From Deltaproteobacteria bacterium (GTDB lineage: Bacteria; Desulfobacterota; Binatia; UBA9968; JAJDTQ01), in NCBI GenBank assembly GCA_028818775.1, contig JAPPNE010000058.1:1-64000 (forward strand): a stretch of 64,000 nucleotides of DNA, in the 5' to 3' direction. Under the pieces are notes generated by a model. That model made no database searches. It saw only the letters and a list, made by a program, of their open reading frames with translations, and had not been told where the DNA came from. How positions within the stretch are numbered: position 1 is the stretch's first letter; each line of letters opens with the position of its first letter. A program made the translations under genes and the position numbers. Positions 37,623 to 46,016 of this stretch are shown here, in pieces.

Positions 37623-38948
37623 ATGAAAATTCCACAAACCCCGCCGAGCCTCGCGGAGATACTGAAGGAACCCGACCAGATAATGCGGATCGTCACGCAC
37701 GAAGGGATCGGTCCGTCGCAGGGGAAGCAGTATCGGCACTGGGAAAACCTCAGGCGCATCCAGCCTCCGACCGGACTGTCTTCCGAAGAATGGTGGGCGG
37801 CGGTGAAATTGGCCCGTAGCCAGACACGCAGGACCATTCCTCTGAAGGACACGAACGGGAACGCCTTTGGCTACTGCCTCGCGGATCCCGTGCTCGAATC
37901 CCTGTATGAAATCGACCGGAACGTAAGCGGGAGAATCACGACAACCGACCAGCTCCTGAATCCACAAACAAGGGACCGCTACGTCGTGAGTTCCCTGATC
38001 GAAGAGGCCATCACCTCAAGCCAGCTTGAAGGGGCGTCCACAACGCGCGACGCTGCGAAGCAAATGATTCGCTCCGGCCGAAATCCGATGAATCGAAGCG
38101 AGATGATGATCCTCAACAACTACCGGGCGATCCAGCAGGTCAAGGAACTCACCGCCCAGCCGCTCACCCCTGAGATCGTGTTCACGATCCACGGGACACT
38201 GGTCGAAGGGACCCTTGAGGAAGGCCAGACCGGCCACCACCTGCGGAAACCTGGGGACGGTGTCGCCGTCTACCACGACGGGGACGGAACCCTGCTCCAT
38301 ACTCCACCGCCCGCGCGGGAAATCGCCCGTCGAATGGCCGCCATGTGTAGTTTCGCGAACAAGACCCCGACCGACACCTTTCTGCATCCCATCCTCAAGG
38401 CGATCATCCTGCATTTCTGGCTTGCCTACGACCATCCGTTCGTCGACGGCAACGGCCGGACCGCCAGGGCCTTGTTCTACTGGTCGGTACTCTCACAGGA
38501 TTTCTGGATGTTCGAGTTTCTTTCAATTTCGGCCGTCATTCGGAGATCGCCCACCAGGTATGCCAAGTCGTTCCTCTACACCGAGACCGACGAGAACGAT
38601 CTGACCTACTTTCTCCTGGCCCAGCTTCAAGTCATCCGGCAGGCGATCAAGGCCTTGTACGCGTACCTCGACAAGAAAGCCCTGGAAATTCAAAGCATCG
38701 AGAAGATTCTTCAAGCCCACGTCTCGATCAACCACCGGCAACTGGCGCTGCTCGGGCATGCCCTCCGGCACCCAGGGGCACGCTATACGATAGACACACA
38801 CAAGAAGACTCACCGAGTCACCTATCAGACGGCACGGACCGACCTTCTCGATCTTGCCTCACGGAACCTGCTCGTCAGGACGAAGACCGGGCAGTATTTC
38901 ACCTTCACCGCGCCCGCGGACTTGGCGAAGCGGCTGAAGGTCCTGTGA
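37623..38948 (+). CDS. Fic-family AMP-transferase, autoinhibited, with C-terminal winged helix
   Basis: This 441-residue protein has the Fic motif HPFVDGNGRTAR (271-282), which transfers AMP or another nucleotide part to a protein target. An N-terminal inhibitory helix is visible as SSQLEG (132-137; S/TxxxEG type), so activity is probably self-restrained. The C-terminal 110 residues look like a winged helix (RQLALLGHALRHPG, THRVTYQTARTDLLDLASRNLLV) that could bind the flanking palindromes. It stands alone, without a separate antitoxin gene. The ATG has no strong ribosome site. Confidence 0.92.
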   Translation: MKIPQTPPSLAEILKEPDQIMRIVTHEGIGPSQGKQYRHWENLRRIQPPTGLSSEEWWAAVKLARSQTRRTIPLKDTNGNAFGYCLADPVLESLYEIDRNVSGRITTTDQLLNPQTRDRYVVSSLIEEAITSSQLEGASTTRDAAKQMIRSGRNPMNRSEMMILNNYRAIQQVKELTAQPLTPEIVFTIHGTLVEGTLEEGQTGHHLRKPGDGVAVYHDGDGTLLHTPPPAREIARRMAAMCSFANKTPTDTFLHPILKAIILHFWLAYDHPFVDGNGRTARALFYWSVLSQDFWMFEFLSISAVIRRSPTRYAKSFLYTETDENDLTYFLLAQLQVIRQAIKALYAYLDKKALEIQSIEKILQAHVSINHRQLALLGHALRHPGARYTIDTHKKTHRVTYQTARTDLLDLASRNLLVRTKTGQYFTFTAPADLAKRLKVL

Positions 38949-38952
38949 TCAA

Positions 38953-38987
38953 TTACTAATTTGCAGATGAATTAGTAGCAATTAGTA
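38953..38987. promoter_or_regulatory. Downstream palindrome related to the fic operator
   Basis: TACTAATT (38954-38961) and AATTAGTA (38970-38977) form an inverted repeat of the same 26-bp layout as the upstream operator, followed by a third half-site AATTAGTA (38980-38987). It starts 5 bp after the fic stop codon and may be a second binding site. Confidence 0.6.
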
Positions 38988-39096
38988 TCTGGAAGGGCAC
39001 GCGGTCTTCCATACCCTTGTTTGACACCCCGGATTCGGCTTCCCTATAGTCAGTGTCTTCACGACATCGTAATTCTTGCCCCCAGGGAGCTCACCA

Positions 39097-40284
39097 ATGT
39101 GGATCAACGAACCGCGGGCCAAGCGGGTGCTGGCCGCTCATGACCTCGACGGCCTGCTGGCCGCCAGCAACATTCCCAACGTCTTCTACCTGAGCGGCGT
39201 ATGGCGGAGGCAGGACATCGCCGCCATCGTCACCCGGGACGCGGTGACCGCGCCCTGGATCGTGATTCCCCGGGGCGAGGTGGACTACATGGTGGACACG
39301 GTGCCGCCGGCCGGCGTGGTCACCTACGGCACCTTCTTCCGCGTGATGGAGGACAACGGGCCGTTGACCCCTCGCGAGCAACGCATCCGCGAGCTGGGCA
39401 TCGACCCGGAGCCGGTGGCCAACTTCTTCGAGGGCCTCGTGCGCACGCTGGAGAACGCGGGCCTTGACCGGAGCCGGCTCGGCTACGACGAACGAGGCCT
39501 GGACCCGGCGCTGGCGGAACGCCTTCGGGAACGGTTCCCGCACCTGGAGCTGGTGCCGGCCATGGCCGTGTTCCGCGAGATCCGCATGGTCAAGAGCGCG
39601 GCCGAGATCGAGCGCATGACCGAGGCGGTGCGCATCACCGAGCAGTCCATCTACGAGGCCGCCCACGAGGCGCGCGAGGGCATGACCGAAGCGGAGATGT
39701 GCCTGGCCTTCGACCTGGGACAGGTGCGGCGCGGCGCCGAGCCCAACATGAACCACGTGGGCTTCGGCCGGAGCGCGGCCCTGGGCATGACCAACGTTCC
39801 CGAAGACACCCTCAAGGTCGGCGACATGATCCGCTTCGACGTGGGATGCCTCTACAAGGGCTACCTCACCGACATGTCGCGTACCTTTTCGTTCGGTCCG
39901 CCGGACGAGAAATTCTCGTTATATTACAACGCGATACTCAAAGGCCAAGATCTGGCCCTCAGCCTCGTCAAGCCGGGCAAGGTCGCCTCGGAGATCTTCA
40001 ACGAGACGGTCGCCGAAGTTCGCGAAACCGGCATCCCGCACTACGGCCGCCAGCACGTGGGACACGGCATCGGCCTGGGCCTCGGCGGCTACGACCGGCC
40101 CACCATCGCGCCCAGCGACGACACCCCGCTGGAGGCGGACATGGTGCTGTGCATCGAGACCCCCTACTACGAGATGGGCTGGGGCAGCGTGCAGGTGGAG
40201 GACATGATCGTGGTCACCGAGGACGGCTACCGCCGCCTCACTTCGGTGCCCCGGCACCTCCAGGTGCTGGAGCCGCGTTCGTGA
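39097..40284 (+). CDS. M24-family Xaa-Pro peptidase-like protein
   Basis: This 395-residue protein has a creatinase-type N-domain and a C-terminal pita-bread domain. The five metal ligands are visible: two Asp in IRFDVGCLYKGYLTDMS, His in HVGHGIGLGLGG, Glu in LCIETPYYEMG and Glu in VQVEDMIVVTEDG. It would cleave Xaa-Pro bonds or hydrolyse a creatine-like amide. The ATG at 39097 has GGGAG upstream. It begins a plus-strand run of five genes. Confidence 0.92.
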   Translation: MWINEPRAKRVLAAHDLDGLLAASNIPNVFYLSGVWRRQDIAAIVTRDAVTAPWIVIPRGEVDYMVDTVPPAGVVTYGTFFRVMEDNGPLTPREQRIRELGIDPEPVANFFEGLVRTLENAGLDRSRLGYDERGLDPALAERLRERFPHLELVPAMAVFREIRMVKSAAEIERMTEAVRITEQSIYEAAHEAREGMTEAEMCLAFDLGQVRRGAEPNMNHVGFGRSAALGMTNVPEDTLKVGDMIRFDVGCLYKGYLTDMSRTFSFGPPDEKFSLYYNAILKGQDLALSLVKPGKVASEIFNETVAEVRETGIPHYGRQHVGHGIGLGLGGYDRPTIAPSDDTPLEADMVLCIETPYYEMGWGSVQVEDMIVVTEDGYRRLTSVPRHLQVLEPRS

Positions 40285-40313
40285 CCGTGTGCCCCGCCCC
40301 AGCGTAGTCCCGC

Positions 40314-41582
40314 ATGAGCCACCTCACCGGCCTCACGTGCATCCGTTGCGGCGCGTCCTTTGGCATCGAGCCCCGTTTCGACGGGTGTCCTGAATGCCGG
40401 GCGCAGGCGCCTGCCAACCTGACGCCCCGCTACGACCTCGACGCCGCCGCCCGGACCCTCTCCGTCGAGTCGCTCGGGGACCGGCCTTCGGACATGCGGC
40501 GCTACCGCGAGCTGCTCCCTCCAGATGTCCAGGACGCCGCCACTCTGCGCGAGGGCGGGACGCCGCTGCTGTACTGCGAGCGCTATGGCCGGCGGCTCGG
40601 ACTCGAACGGCTCTTCGTCAAGGACGAGTCCCGGAACCCCTCGGGCTCCTTCAAGGACCGGCTGGCGTTCACCGCCTTGGCCATGGCCGGGCGTTTCGGC
40701 GCCCGGGCGGTGGGGGTCAGCTCCACCGGCAACGCCGGCGCCGCGGCCGCGTCCTATGCCGCCCGCGCCGGGCTCCCCTGCATCGTGCTCACCGTCCAGG
40801 GCGCGGCCTCCGCCATCGTCACCCAGATGCAGGCCTACGGCGCCATGGTGGTGGCCACCCGCACCAAGGCCGCCCGCTGGAAGCTCCTGCAAACCGGGGT
40901 GTCGGAGTGGGGCTGGTATCCGACCTCGCCCTACTTCGGCCCGCCGGTGGGCAGCAACCCCTACGGCGTGGACGGCTACAAGACCATCGCCTACGAGGTG
41001 TGCGAGCAACTGGACTGGGAGCCGCCCGACTGGTGCGTGCTGCCGGTGGCCTACGGCGACGCGCTGTTCGGCATGTGGAAGGGCTTCGAGGAGCTTGCCG
41101 CCTTGGGCTTCATCCGCAAGACCCCGCGCATGGTGGCCGGCGAGATGGCCGGCTGTCTGTTGGCGGCGCTGACCTCCGGCGACGACGCCATCCCCGAAAT
41201 CGCGGCGCCGTCCCCCTACGTGGCCGGCTCCATAAGCGTGAACCAGAGCACGTACCAAGCACTGTACGCCTTGCGCGCATCCGGCGGCACCGCACGTGTA
41301 GCGCGGAATGACGAACTGCTGAGACTGCAACGGGATGTCGCGGCCGACGAAGGCATCTACGCCGAGCCCTCATCCCTGGCCGCCCTTGCCGCGTTGCACC
41401 GGCTGTGCGAAGAAGGCCGCATCGCCCGGAACGACACGGTGATGGTGCTGAATACCGCCAGCGGCCTCAAGGACACCGCCGCCACCGCCGCGGCCGCACC
41501 CGAGATCCCCACCGTGGACGGCGACACAGCGCAATTCCTGGAGACATTGAATGATGCCTACGGCTATCGCGCGGAGGACTAA
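40314..41582 (+). CDS. Threonine synthase-like PLP enzyme
   Basis: This 422-residue fold-type II PLP enzyme has an N-terminal zinc-ribbon (CIRCGASF...CPEC, about residues 7-27). The PLP lysine is in NPSGSFKDRLAFTAL and the phosphate loop in SSTGNAGAAAA. It resembles threonine synthase but a dedicated role in another amino acid reaction is possible. The gene lies between an M24 peptidase and luciferase-like genes, not with thr biosynthesis genes. Confidence 0.88.
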   Translation: MSHLTGLTCIRCGASFGIEPRFDGCPECRAQAPANLTPRYDLDAAARTLSVESLGDRPSDMRRYRELLPPDVQDAATLREGGTPLLYCERYGRRLGLERLFVKDESRNPSGSFKDRLAFTALAMAGRFGARAVGVSSTGNAGAAAASYAARAGLPCIVLTVQGAASAIVTQMQAYGAMVVATRTKAARWKLLQTGVSEWGWYPTSPYFGPPVGSNPYGVDGYKTIAYEVCEQLDWEPPDWCVLPVAYGDALFGMWKGFEELAALGFIRKTPRMVAGEMAGCLLAALTSGDDAIPEIAAPSPYVAGSISVNQSTYQALYALRASGGTARVARNDELLRLQRDVAADEGIYAEPSSLAALAALHRLCEEGRIARNDTVMVLNTASGLKDTAATAAAAPEIPTVDGDTAQFLETLNDAYGYRAED

Positions 41583-41593
41583 GGCAACTTCAT

Positions 41594-42598
41594 ATGAAAT
41601 TCAGCATCCAACTCCCTACCTGCACCGAGGGCCTCGTCAACCCGGTGCCTTTCGTGGAACCCGCAGAGTTCGTGCACATGGCCCAGGAAGCCGAGCGGCT
41701 GGGGTACGACGCGGTCTGGGGCAACGATCACATCACCCCCGCGGCCTACGCGCGGCAGAAGTGGTCGGAGCCGCCGAACTTCTACGAGGTGCTGGTGACT
41801 CTGGCCGCGGTGGGCGCCCGCACCACGCGCATCCGGCTAGGCACCGCCGTGCTGGTGCTGCCGCTGCGCGACCCGGTGCTGCTGGCCAAGCAGGTGAGCA
41901 CGCTGGACCGGTTCACGGGCGGCCGGGTGATCCTGGGCACCGGCATCGGCGCCTACCGCGAGGAGTTCGACGCCCAGTGGCCGAAGCGCAAGGCGGAGCG
42001 GCGCGGCGACCTGCTGGACGAGAGCCTGGAGGCGCTGCGGTGCCTGTTCCGGGACACGGACGCCACTTTCGAGGGCCGGCACATCGCCTTCCGTAACATC
42101 GCCATGCGCCCCAAGCCGGTGCAGGACCCTCTGCCCATCTTCGTGGGTGGTCACAACGAGGCCATGATCCGGCGCGCGGCCCAAGTCGGACAGGGATGGC
42201 TGCCCGGCTGGCGCCCCTTCGATCAGATCGTGGAGCGCGTGGCGCTGCTGCGCCGGCTCACCGAGGAGGCGGGACGGGAAACCGGGGCGGTGGAGGCCTG
42301 TTCCCAGTTCACCCTATGCATCGGCAAGACCGTGGAAGAGGCGCGCGCCCGCTACCGCAAGACGGGCATGGTGCAGCACCGCGTGTCTCTGGCGCACACC
42401 GGCCGCGACCCGGCCCTGGCCGAGACCCACAACCTCATCGGCAGCCCCGCCAGCATCCTGGAGCAGGTGGCGTTCCTGGAAAAGGCCGGCATCGACCACG
42501 TATGCGCATTGCAGTTCCCATCGGACACCGGCGCCGAGATGCTGGAGCAGATCCAGTGGCTGGCCGAAGAGGTAATGAAGCCGTTCAACAGCGGGTAA
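41594..42598 (+). CDS. Luciferase-like monooxygenase (LLM class), first of three
   Basis: This 334-residue TIM-barrel flavin enzyme starts MKFSIQLPTCTEG and has the LLM segments RLGYDAVWGNDH, RIRLGTAVLVLPLRDPVLLAKQ, RVILGTGIGAYREEF and PIFVGGHNEAMIRRAA. Such enzymes use reduced FMN or F420 to oxidise small substrates. It starts 11 bp after the PLP enzyme stop, so it is in the same operon. Confidence 0.9.
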   Translation: MKFSIQLPTCTEGLVNPVPFVEPAEFVHMAQEAERLGYDAVWGNDHITPAAYARQKWSEPPNFYEVLVTLAAVGARTTRIRLGTAVLVLPLRDPVLLAKQVSTLDRFTGGRVILGTGIGAYREEFDAQWPKRKAERRGDLLDESLEALRCLFRDTDATFEGRHIAFRNIAMRPKPVQDPLPIFVGGHNEAMIRRAAQVGQGWLPGWRPFDQIVERVALLRRLTEEAGRETGAVEACSQFTLCIGKTVEEARARYRKTGMVQHRVSLAHTGRDPALAETHNLIGSPASILEQVAFLEKAGIDHVCALQFPSDTGAEMLEQIQWLAEEVMKPFNSG

Positions 42599-42628
42599 CT
42601 AACTGATATACCTCCATTTCCTTACATC

Positions 42629-42648
42629 ATTCCCGCGCAAGCGGGAAT
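42629..42648. repeat. Short intergenic REP-like hairpin
   Basis: ATTCCCGC (42629-42636) and GCGGGAAT (42641-42648) form a perfect 8-bp stem capped by GCAA, a GNRA-type tetraloop. The same style of intergenic repeat is widespread in proteobacterial genomes. It lies between two LLM genes and may stabilise the mRNA. Confidence 0.65.
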
Positions 42649-42675
42649 CCAGGAGCAGGGAGAGGAGACAGCTTC

Positions 42676-43638
42676 ATGACCCAGACAAGAACCGCGGTAG
42701 GGTACCTGCTGCCCACGCGCGAAATCGTGATGGCGCAGGCGACCCCCGACTGCAACCGCATCATGGAATTGGCGGCGAGCGCCGAGACCCTGGGCTTCGA
42801 CTCCATCTGGGTCGGGGACAGCATCCTGGCGCGGCCGCGGCTGGAGCCGTTGACCACCCTGGCCGCGGCCGCATCCCGCACCAACCGCGTGAAGCTCGGC
42901 ACCGCCGTGCTGCTCCCGGCCCTGCGCCACCCCGTGGTGCTCGCCAACGAGGTCGCCAGCCTCGACCTCCTGTGCGGCGGCCGGCTCATCCTCGGCCTCG
43001 GCATCGCCGGCAACAACCGGCTCATCGAGCGCGAGTTCGCCGGCTGCGGCGTGGATTTCCGCCGCCGCATCGGCATCTTCGAGGAGGGCGTCACGCTCAT
43101 GCGCCGCCTGTGGACCGAGGATGAGGTCACCTTCCACGGACGCCACTTCCAACTCGACGAGGTGCGCCTCGGGCTCCACCCGGCGCAGCCCTCCGGCATC
43201 CCGCTGTGGCTCGCCGGCAGCGTGGACAACGCGCTCCGCCGGGTGCTGCGGTTGGGCGACGGCTGGTTCCCGCTGCCCAATTCCCCGGAAAGCTTCGCCC
43301 GCAACTGGCATCGGATCGAATCCCTGGCGCAAGAAATGGAGCAGGACGCGTCCCGGCTCGCCCGCGCCGTCTACGTCACCGTCAACCTGAACGACGACAC
43401 CGCCCAGGCCGAGCGCGAGATGCGCGCGTTCATGGAGGGTTATTACAAGGTGTCCTACGAGACCATGGTGGCCGTGCAACCCCCGTGCAACGGCCCGGCC
43501 GCCCGATGCATCGAATGGCTCCAGGCCTTCGTCGAGCGGGGCGCCGAAACCATCGTCGTGCGCTTCGGCAGCCCCGACCAGACCGCGCAGCAGGAACGCT
43601 TCGCCGCCGAGGTGCTGCCCGCGCTCCGCGCGGGGTGA
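42676..43638 (+). CDS. Luciferase-like monooxygenase (LLM class), second of three
   Basis: This 320-residue protein opens with TAVGYLLPTREIVM and carries TLGFDSIWVGDS, RVKLGTAVLLPALRHPVVLANE, RLILGLGIAGNN and GIPLWLAGSVDNALRR, all typical LLM barrel segments. The ATG has GGAGAGGAG upstream. It differs enough from its neighbours to suggest a separate substrate. Confidence 0.9.
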   Translation: MTQTRTAVGYLLPTREIVMAQATPDCNRIMELAASAETLGFDSIWVGDSILARPRLEPLTTLAAAASRTNRVKLGTAVLLPALRHPVVLANEVASLDLLCGGRLILGLGIAGNNRLIEREFAGCGVDFRRRIGIFEEGVTLMRRLWTEDEVTFHGRHFQLDEVRLGLHPAQPSGIPLWLAGSVDNALRRVLRLGDGWFPLPNSPESFARNWHRIESLAQEMEQDASRLARAVYVTVNLNDDTAQAEREMRAFMEGYYKVSYETMVAVQPPCNGPAARCIEWLQAFVERGAETIVVRFGSPDQTAQQERFAAEVLPALRAG

Positions 43639-43754
43639 CGGGGAATTCTCCGCCAACGGCCCGTGCGGCATCCGCGGACCCCGCCTGCCGGGCCGGCCAA
43701 GCAAGATCCGAACGGCGGGGTTTCGGCCCGTAACAACGCCATCGGAAGGAACGC

Positions 43755-44792
43755 ATGCCCGACATCCAGTTCGACCTCGGTTTCAGCTCGCGCACCGTCG
43801 CCGCCTACCCTCTCGCCCGGCGCATCGCCATCATCAAGAGCGCGGAGGCCCTGGGCTTCGACCGCCTTTGGCACTCCAACGAGAAGTTCGGCCGCGACAT
43901 GGTGGCCAACATGACCCTGAGCGCCGCTCACACCGAGCGCATCGGCATTGGCGCCGCGGTGACCGACCCCTACAGCGTCCACCCCGCCCTCACCGCCGCC
44001 GCCATGGCCACGGTGGACGACATCTCCTCGGGCCGCGTCATCGTCGGCATCGGCGCCGGCGGTTCCGGCTTTCCCGCCATGGGCATCCAGCGGGAGCATC
44101 CGGTGGCCGCAACGGCCGACGCCATCGCCATCATGCGCGGCATGTGGGCCAACGAGCCCGCGACCGTGGACGGCAAGGTCGTGAGCGTGCGGAGCGGCGT
44201 CCTCGGGTTCAAGGCCCGCGCCGACATCCGCATCGTGATTGCCACCCGCGGCCCGGCGATGTTCCGCCTGGCCGGCCGGATCGCCGACGGCGCCATGATC
44301 GCCACCATGGCCACGCCCGAAGGCGTCGGCATCGCCCGGGACTTCGTGCGGCAAGGCGCGCAACAGGCCGGCCGCGACCCGGACGAGATCGAGATCATCT
44401 CGCGCGTCGATACCTGCGTCGACCGGGACCGCGACAAGGCCCGCGCCGGGGTCAAGCAGATGATCGCCTTCCTGTTGTGGAGCAGCTACCCCAACCGCGA
44501 CTTCGTCGCCCAGTTGGGCATGGAGGTCCCCGCCGACCTCGAGGCTATGATCGCCAAGCGCGACTACGAGCTCATGTTCGAGGCCGGCCCCCTGGTCCCC
44601 GAGGAGTTCGTCGACGCCTTCGCCTGGGCCGGTACCCCCGAGGAAGTCGCCGCCAAGATCACGCGCATCGTCGAGATGGGCATCCGCCGCTTCGGCACCT
44701 GGGTGCTTGCCCCGCCGGGAGGCGGGATCGAGTCTGCGATTCGGCTCATCGCGGAGGAAGTGATGCCGCGGGCGCGGGCGGCCTTCTCATAG
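43755..44792 (+). CDS. Luciferase-like monooxygenase (LLM class), third of three
   Basis: This 345-residue protein has EALGFDRLWHSNEKFGRD, RIGIGAAVTDPYSVHPAL, RVIVGIGAGGSGFPAMG and IVIATRGPAMFRLAGRIADG. The last pattern resembles F420-dependent tetrahydromethanopterin reductase-like members. The ATG has GGAAGGAA upstream. Its end overlaps the convergent DUF1611 gene by 6 bp. Confidence 0.9.
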   Translation: MPDIQFDLGFSSRTVAAYPLARRIAIIKSAEALGFDRLWHSNEKFGRDMVANMTLSAAHTERIGIGAAVTDPYSVHPALTAAAMATVDDISSGRVIVGIGAGGSGFPAMGIQREHPVAATADAIAIMRGMWANEPATVDGKVVSVRSGVLGFKARADIRIVIATRGPAMFRLAGRIADGAMIATMATPEGVGIARDFVRQGAQQAGRDPDEIEIISRVDTCVDRDRDKARAGVKQMIAFLLWSSYPNRDFVAQLGMEVPADLEAMIAKRDYELMFEAGPLVPEEFVDAFAWAGTPEEVAAKITRIVEMGIRRFGTWVLAPPGGGIESAIRLIAEEVMPRARAAFS

Positions 44793-45902
44793 CCCCCGCA
44801 ACGCCGCAAGGACCATCTCGACCAGAATCCGCGGCGGGCGGGTCAGGGGGTCGGTGGCCGGGATGCCGAGCTCGTCCTGGTACCGCGCAATGGCGGCGCT
44901 GACATCGGCGTCGGTCATGTTCTCGTGGTTGATGGTGAGGCCGATGACCTTTGTGTCGGAGAAGGTCTGGATGAGGTGGATCTCGTCGGCCGGTTCCGGC
45001 ATCGGCATGTGTTCGAAGTCGGCACGATGGGGTCGCGCGGGCGCGTGCTGCAGCACGACGCCGTCGGGGCAGCAGCCGCGGAGGATCAAGGCCGAGGTCG
45101 GGTAGGCGGGGTGACTGAGCGCGCCTTGTCCTTCGACGATGATCACGTCGGGTTTCTCGGCTTCGAACGCTTCGATGATCGCCGCTTCCAGCTCGCCGGC
45201 GCAGAACTGGGAAGGAACGGCGTCGAGGGCGACCCCGTAGCGGGCGCCCTGGATCAGGCCGGTCTGGCCGGTGCCGATCATGACCGCCTTGATGCCACGG
45301 TCATTGAGTGCCCGGGTCAGGACGGTTGCGGTGGTGCGCTTGCCGACGGAGCAATCGGTGCCGAGAACGGCGATGCGCAAACAGGCGACCTCCGCGATAC
45401 GGCCGCTGAAGGTTCGCAGGCTCTCCTTGGCGGGGGGCTTTCGGACATCGAGAATCCTTACGTTCCGTACGGCGCTTGCCGCCACGAACTCCGGGTCGTC
45501 GCTCAGGAACTCGTGAAGCCCGCTTACGATGTTCATTCCCAGGTCGATGGCCTCCAGCAGTATCCTCCGATCGCGGGACGACAACATGCCGCTCGCGGGC
45601 GCCATCCCGAAGATAAAGTAGTCGGGCGTGGCGCCGGCGCGCGCCAGTGCATCGGCCAGGTCACGGCAGACGGGAATTCCTTTCGGCAGCTCACCGAGCA
45701 CGACGCCGGCATCGAGACCGGCCTTCTCGCTGTCGATGACCGAGAGGATTTCGTACAACTCGGAGTGACGGACGAGGCCGTTTGCGGTCTTTCCGTCGAT
45801 GGCGCCGAAGTTCGCTTCGCAGTACACGATTGCCGTCGCGACTTCGGCCGGCGATTTTACGGTCCTATGAACGGCCAATGCGATATGTTCCCTTTCCCGC
45901 AA
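44787..45902 (-). CDS. DUF1611 (DgcN-like) P-loop protein
   Basis: This 371-residue protein has the N-terminal segment AIVYCEANFGAIDGKTANGLVR and the P-loop AVLGTDCSVGKRTTATVL (about 178-195), both typical of DUF1611. Family members include DgcN, linked to D-glutamate or D-amino acid metabolism. The apparent TTG start at 45902 is uncertain; similarity begins near residue 20. The 114-bp upstream gap separates it from the TRAP permease end. Confidence 0.85.
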   Translation of the reverse strand: MREREHIALAVHRTVKSPAEVATAIVYCEANFGAIDGKTANGLVRHSELYEILSVIDSEKAGLDAGVVLGELPKGIPVCRDLADALARAGATPDYFIFGMAPASGMLSSRDRRILLEAIDLGMNIVSGLHEFLSDDPEFVAASAVRNVRILDVRKPPAKESLRTFSGRIAEVACLRIAVLGTDCSVGKRTTATVLTRALNDRGIKAVMIGTGQTGLIQGARYGVALDAVPSQFCAGELEAAIIEAFEAEKPDVIIVEGQGALSHPAYPTSALILRGCCPDGVVLQHAPARPHRADFEHMPMPEPADEIHLIQTFSDTKVIGLTINHENMTDADVSAAIARYQDELGIPATDPLTRPPRILVEMVLAALRGL

Positions 45903-46016
45903 GGTTGAAATGAAAGCCGAGCGCTTCTCCGAGAGACCGGCCCCTGTAAACGCCGTAAAATCTAGGTCCAGGATAGGGGGGCGACCGTCCGGTCACAGTT
46001 TCTGCGGCGCAAGTTC

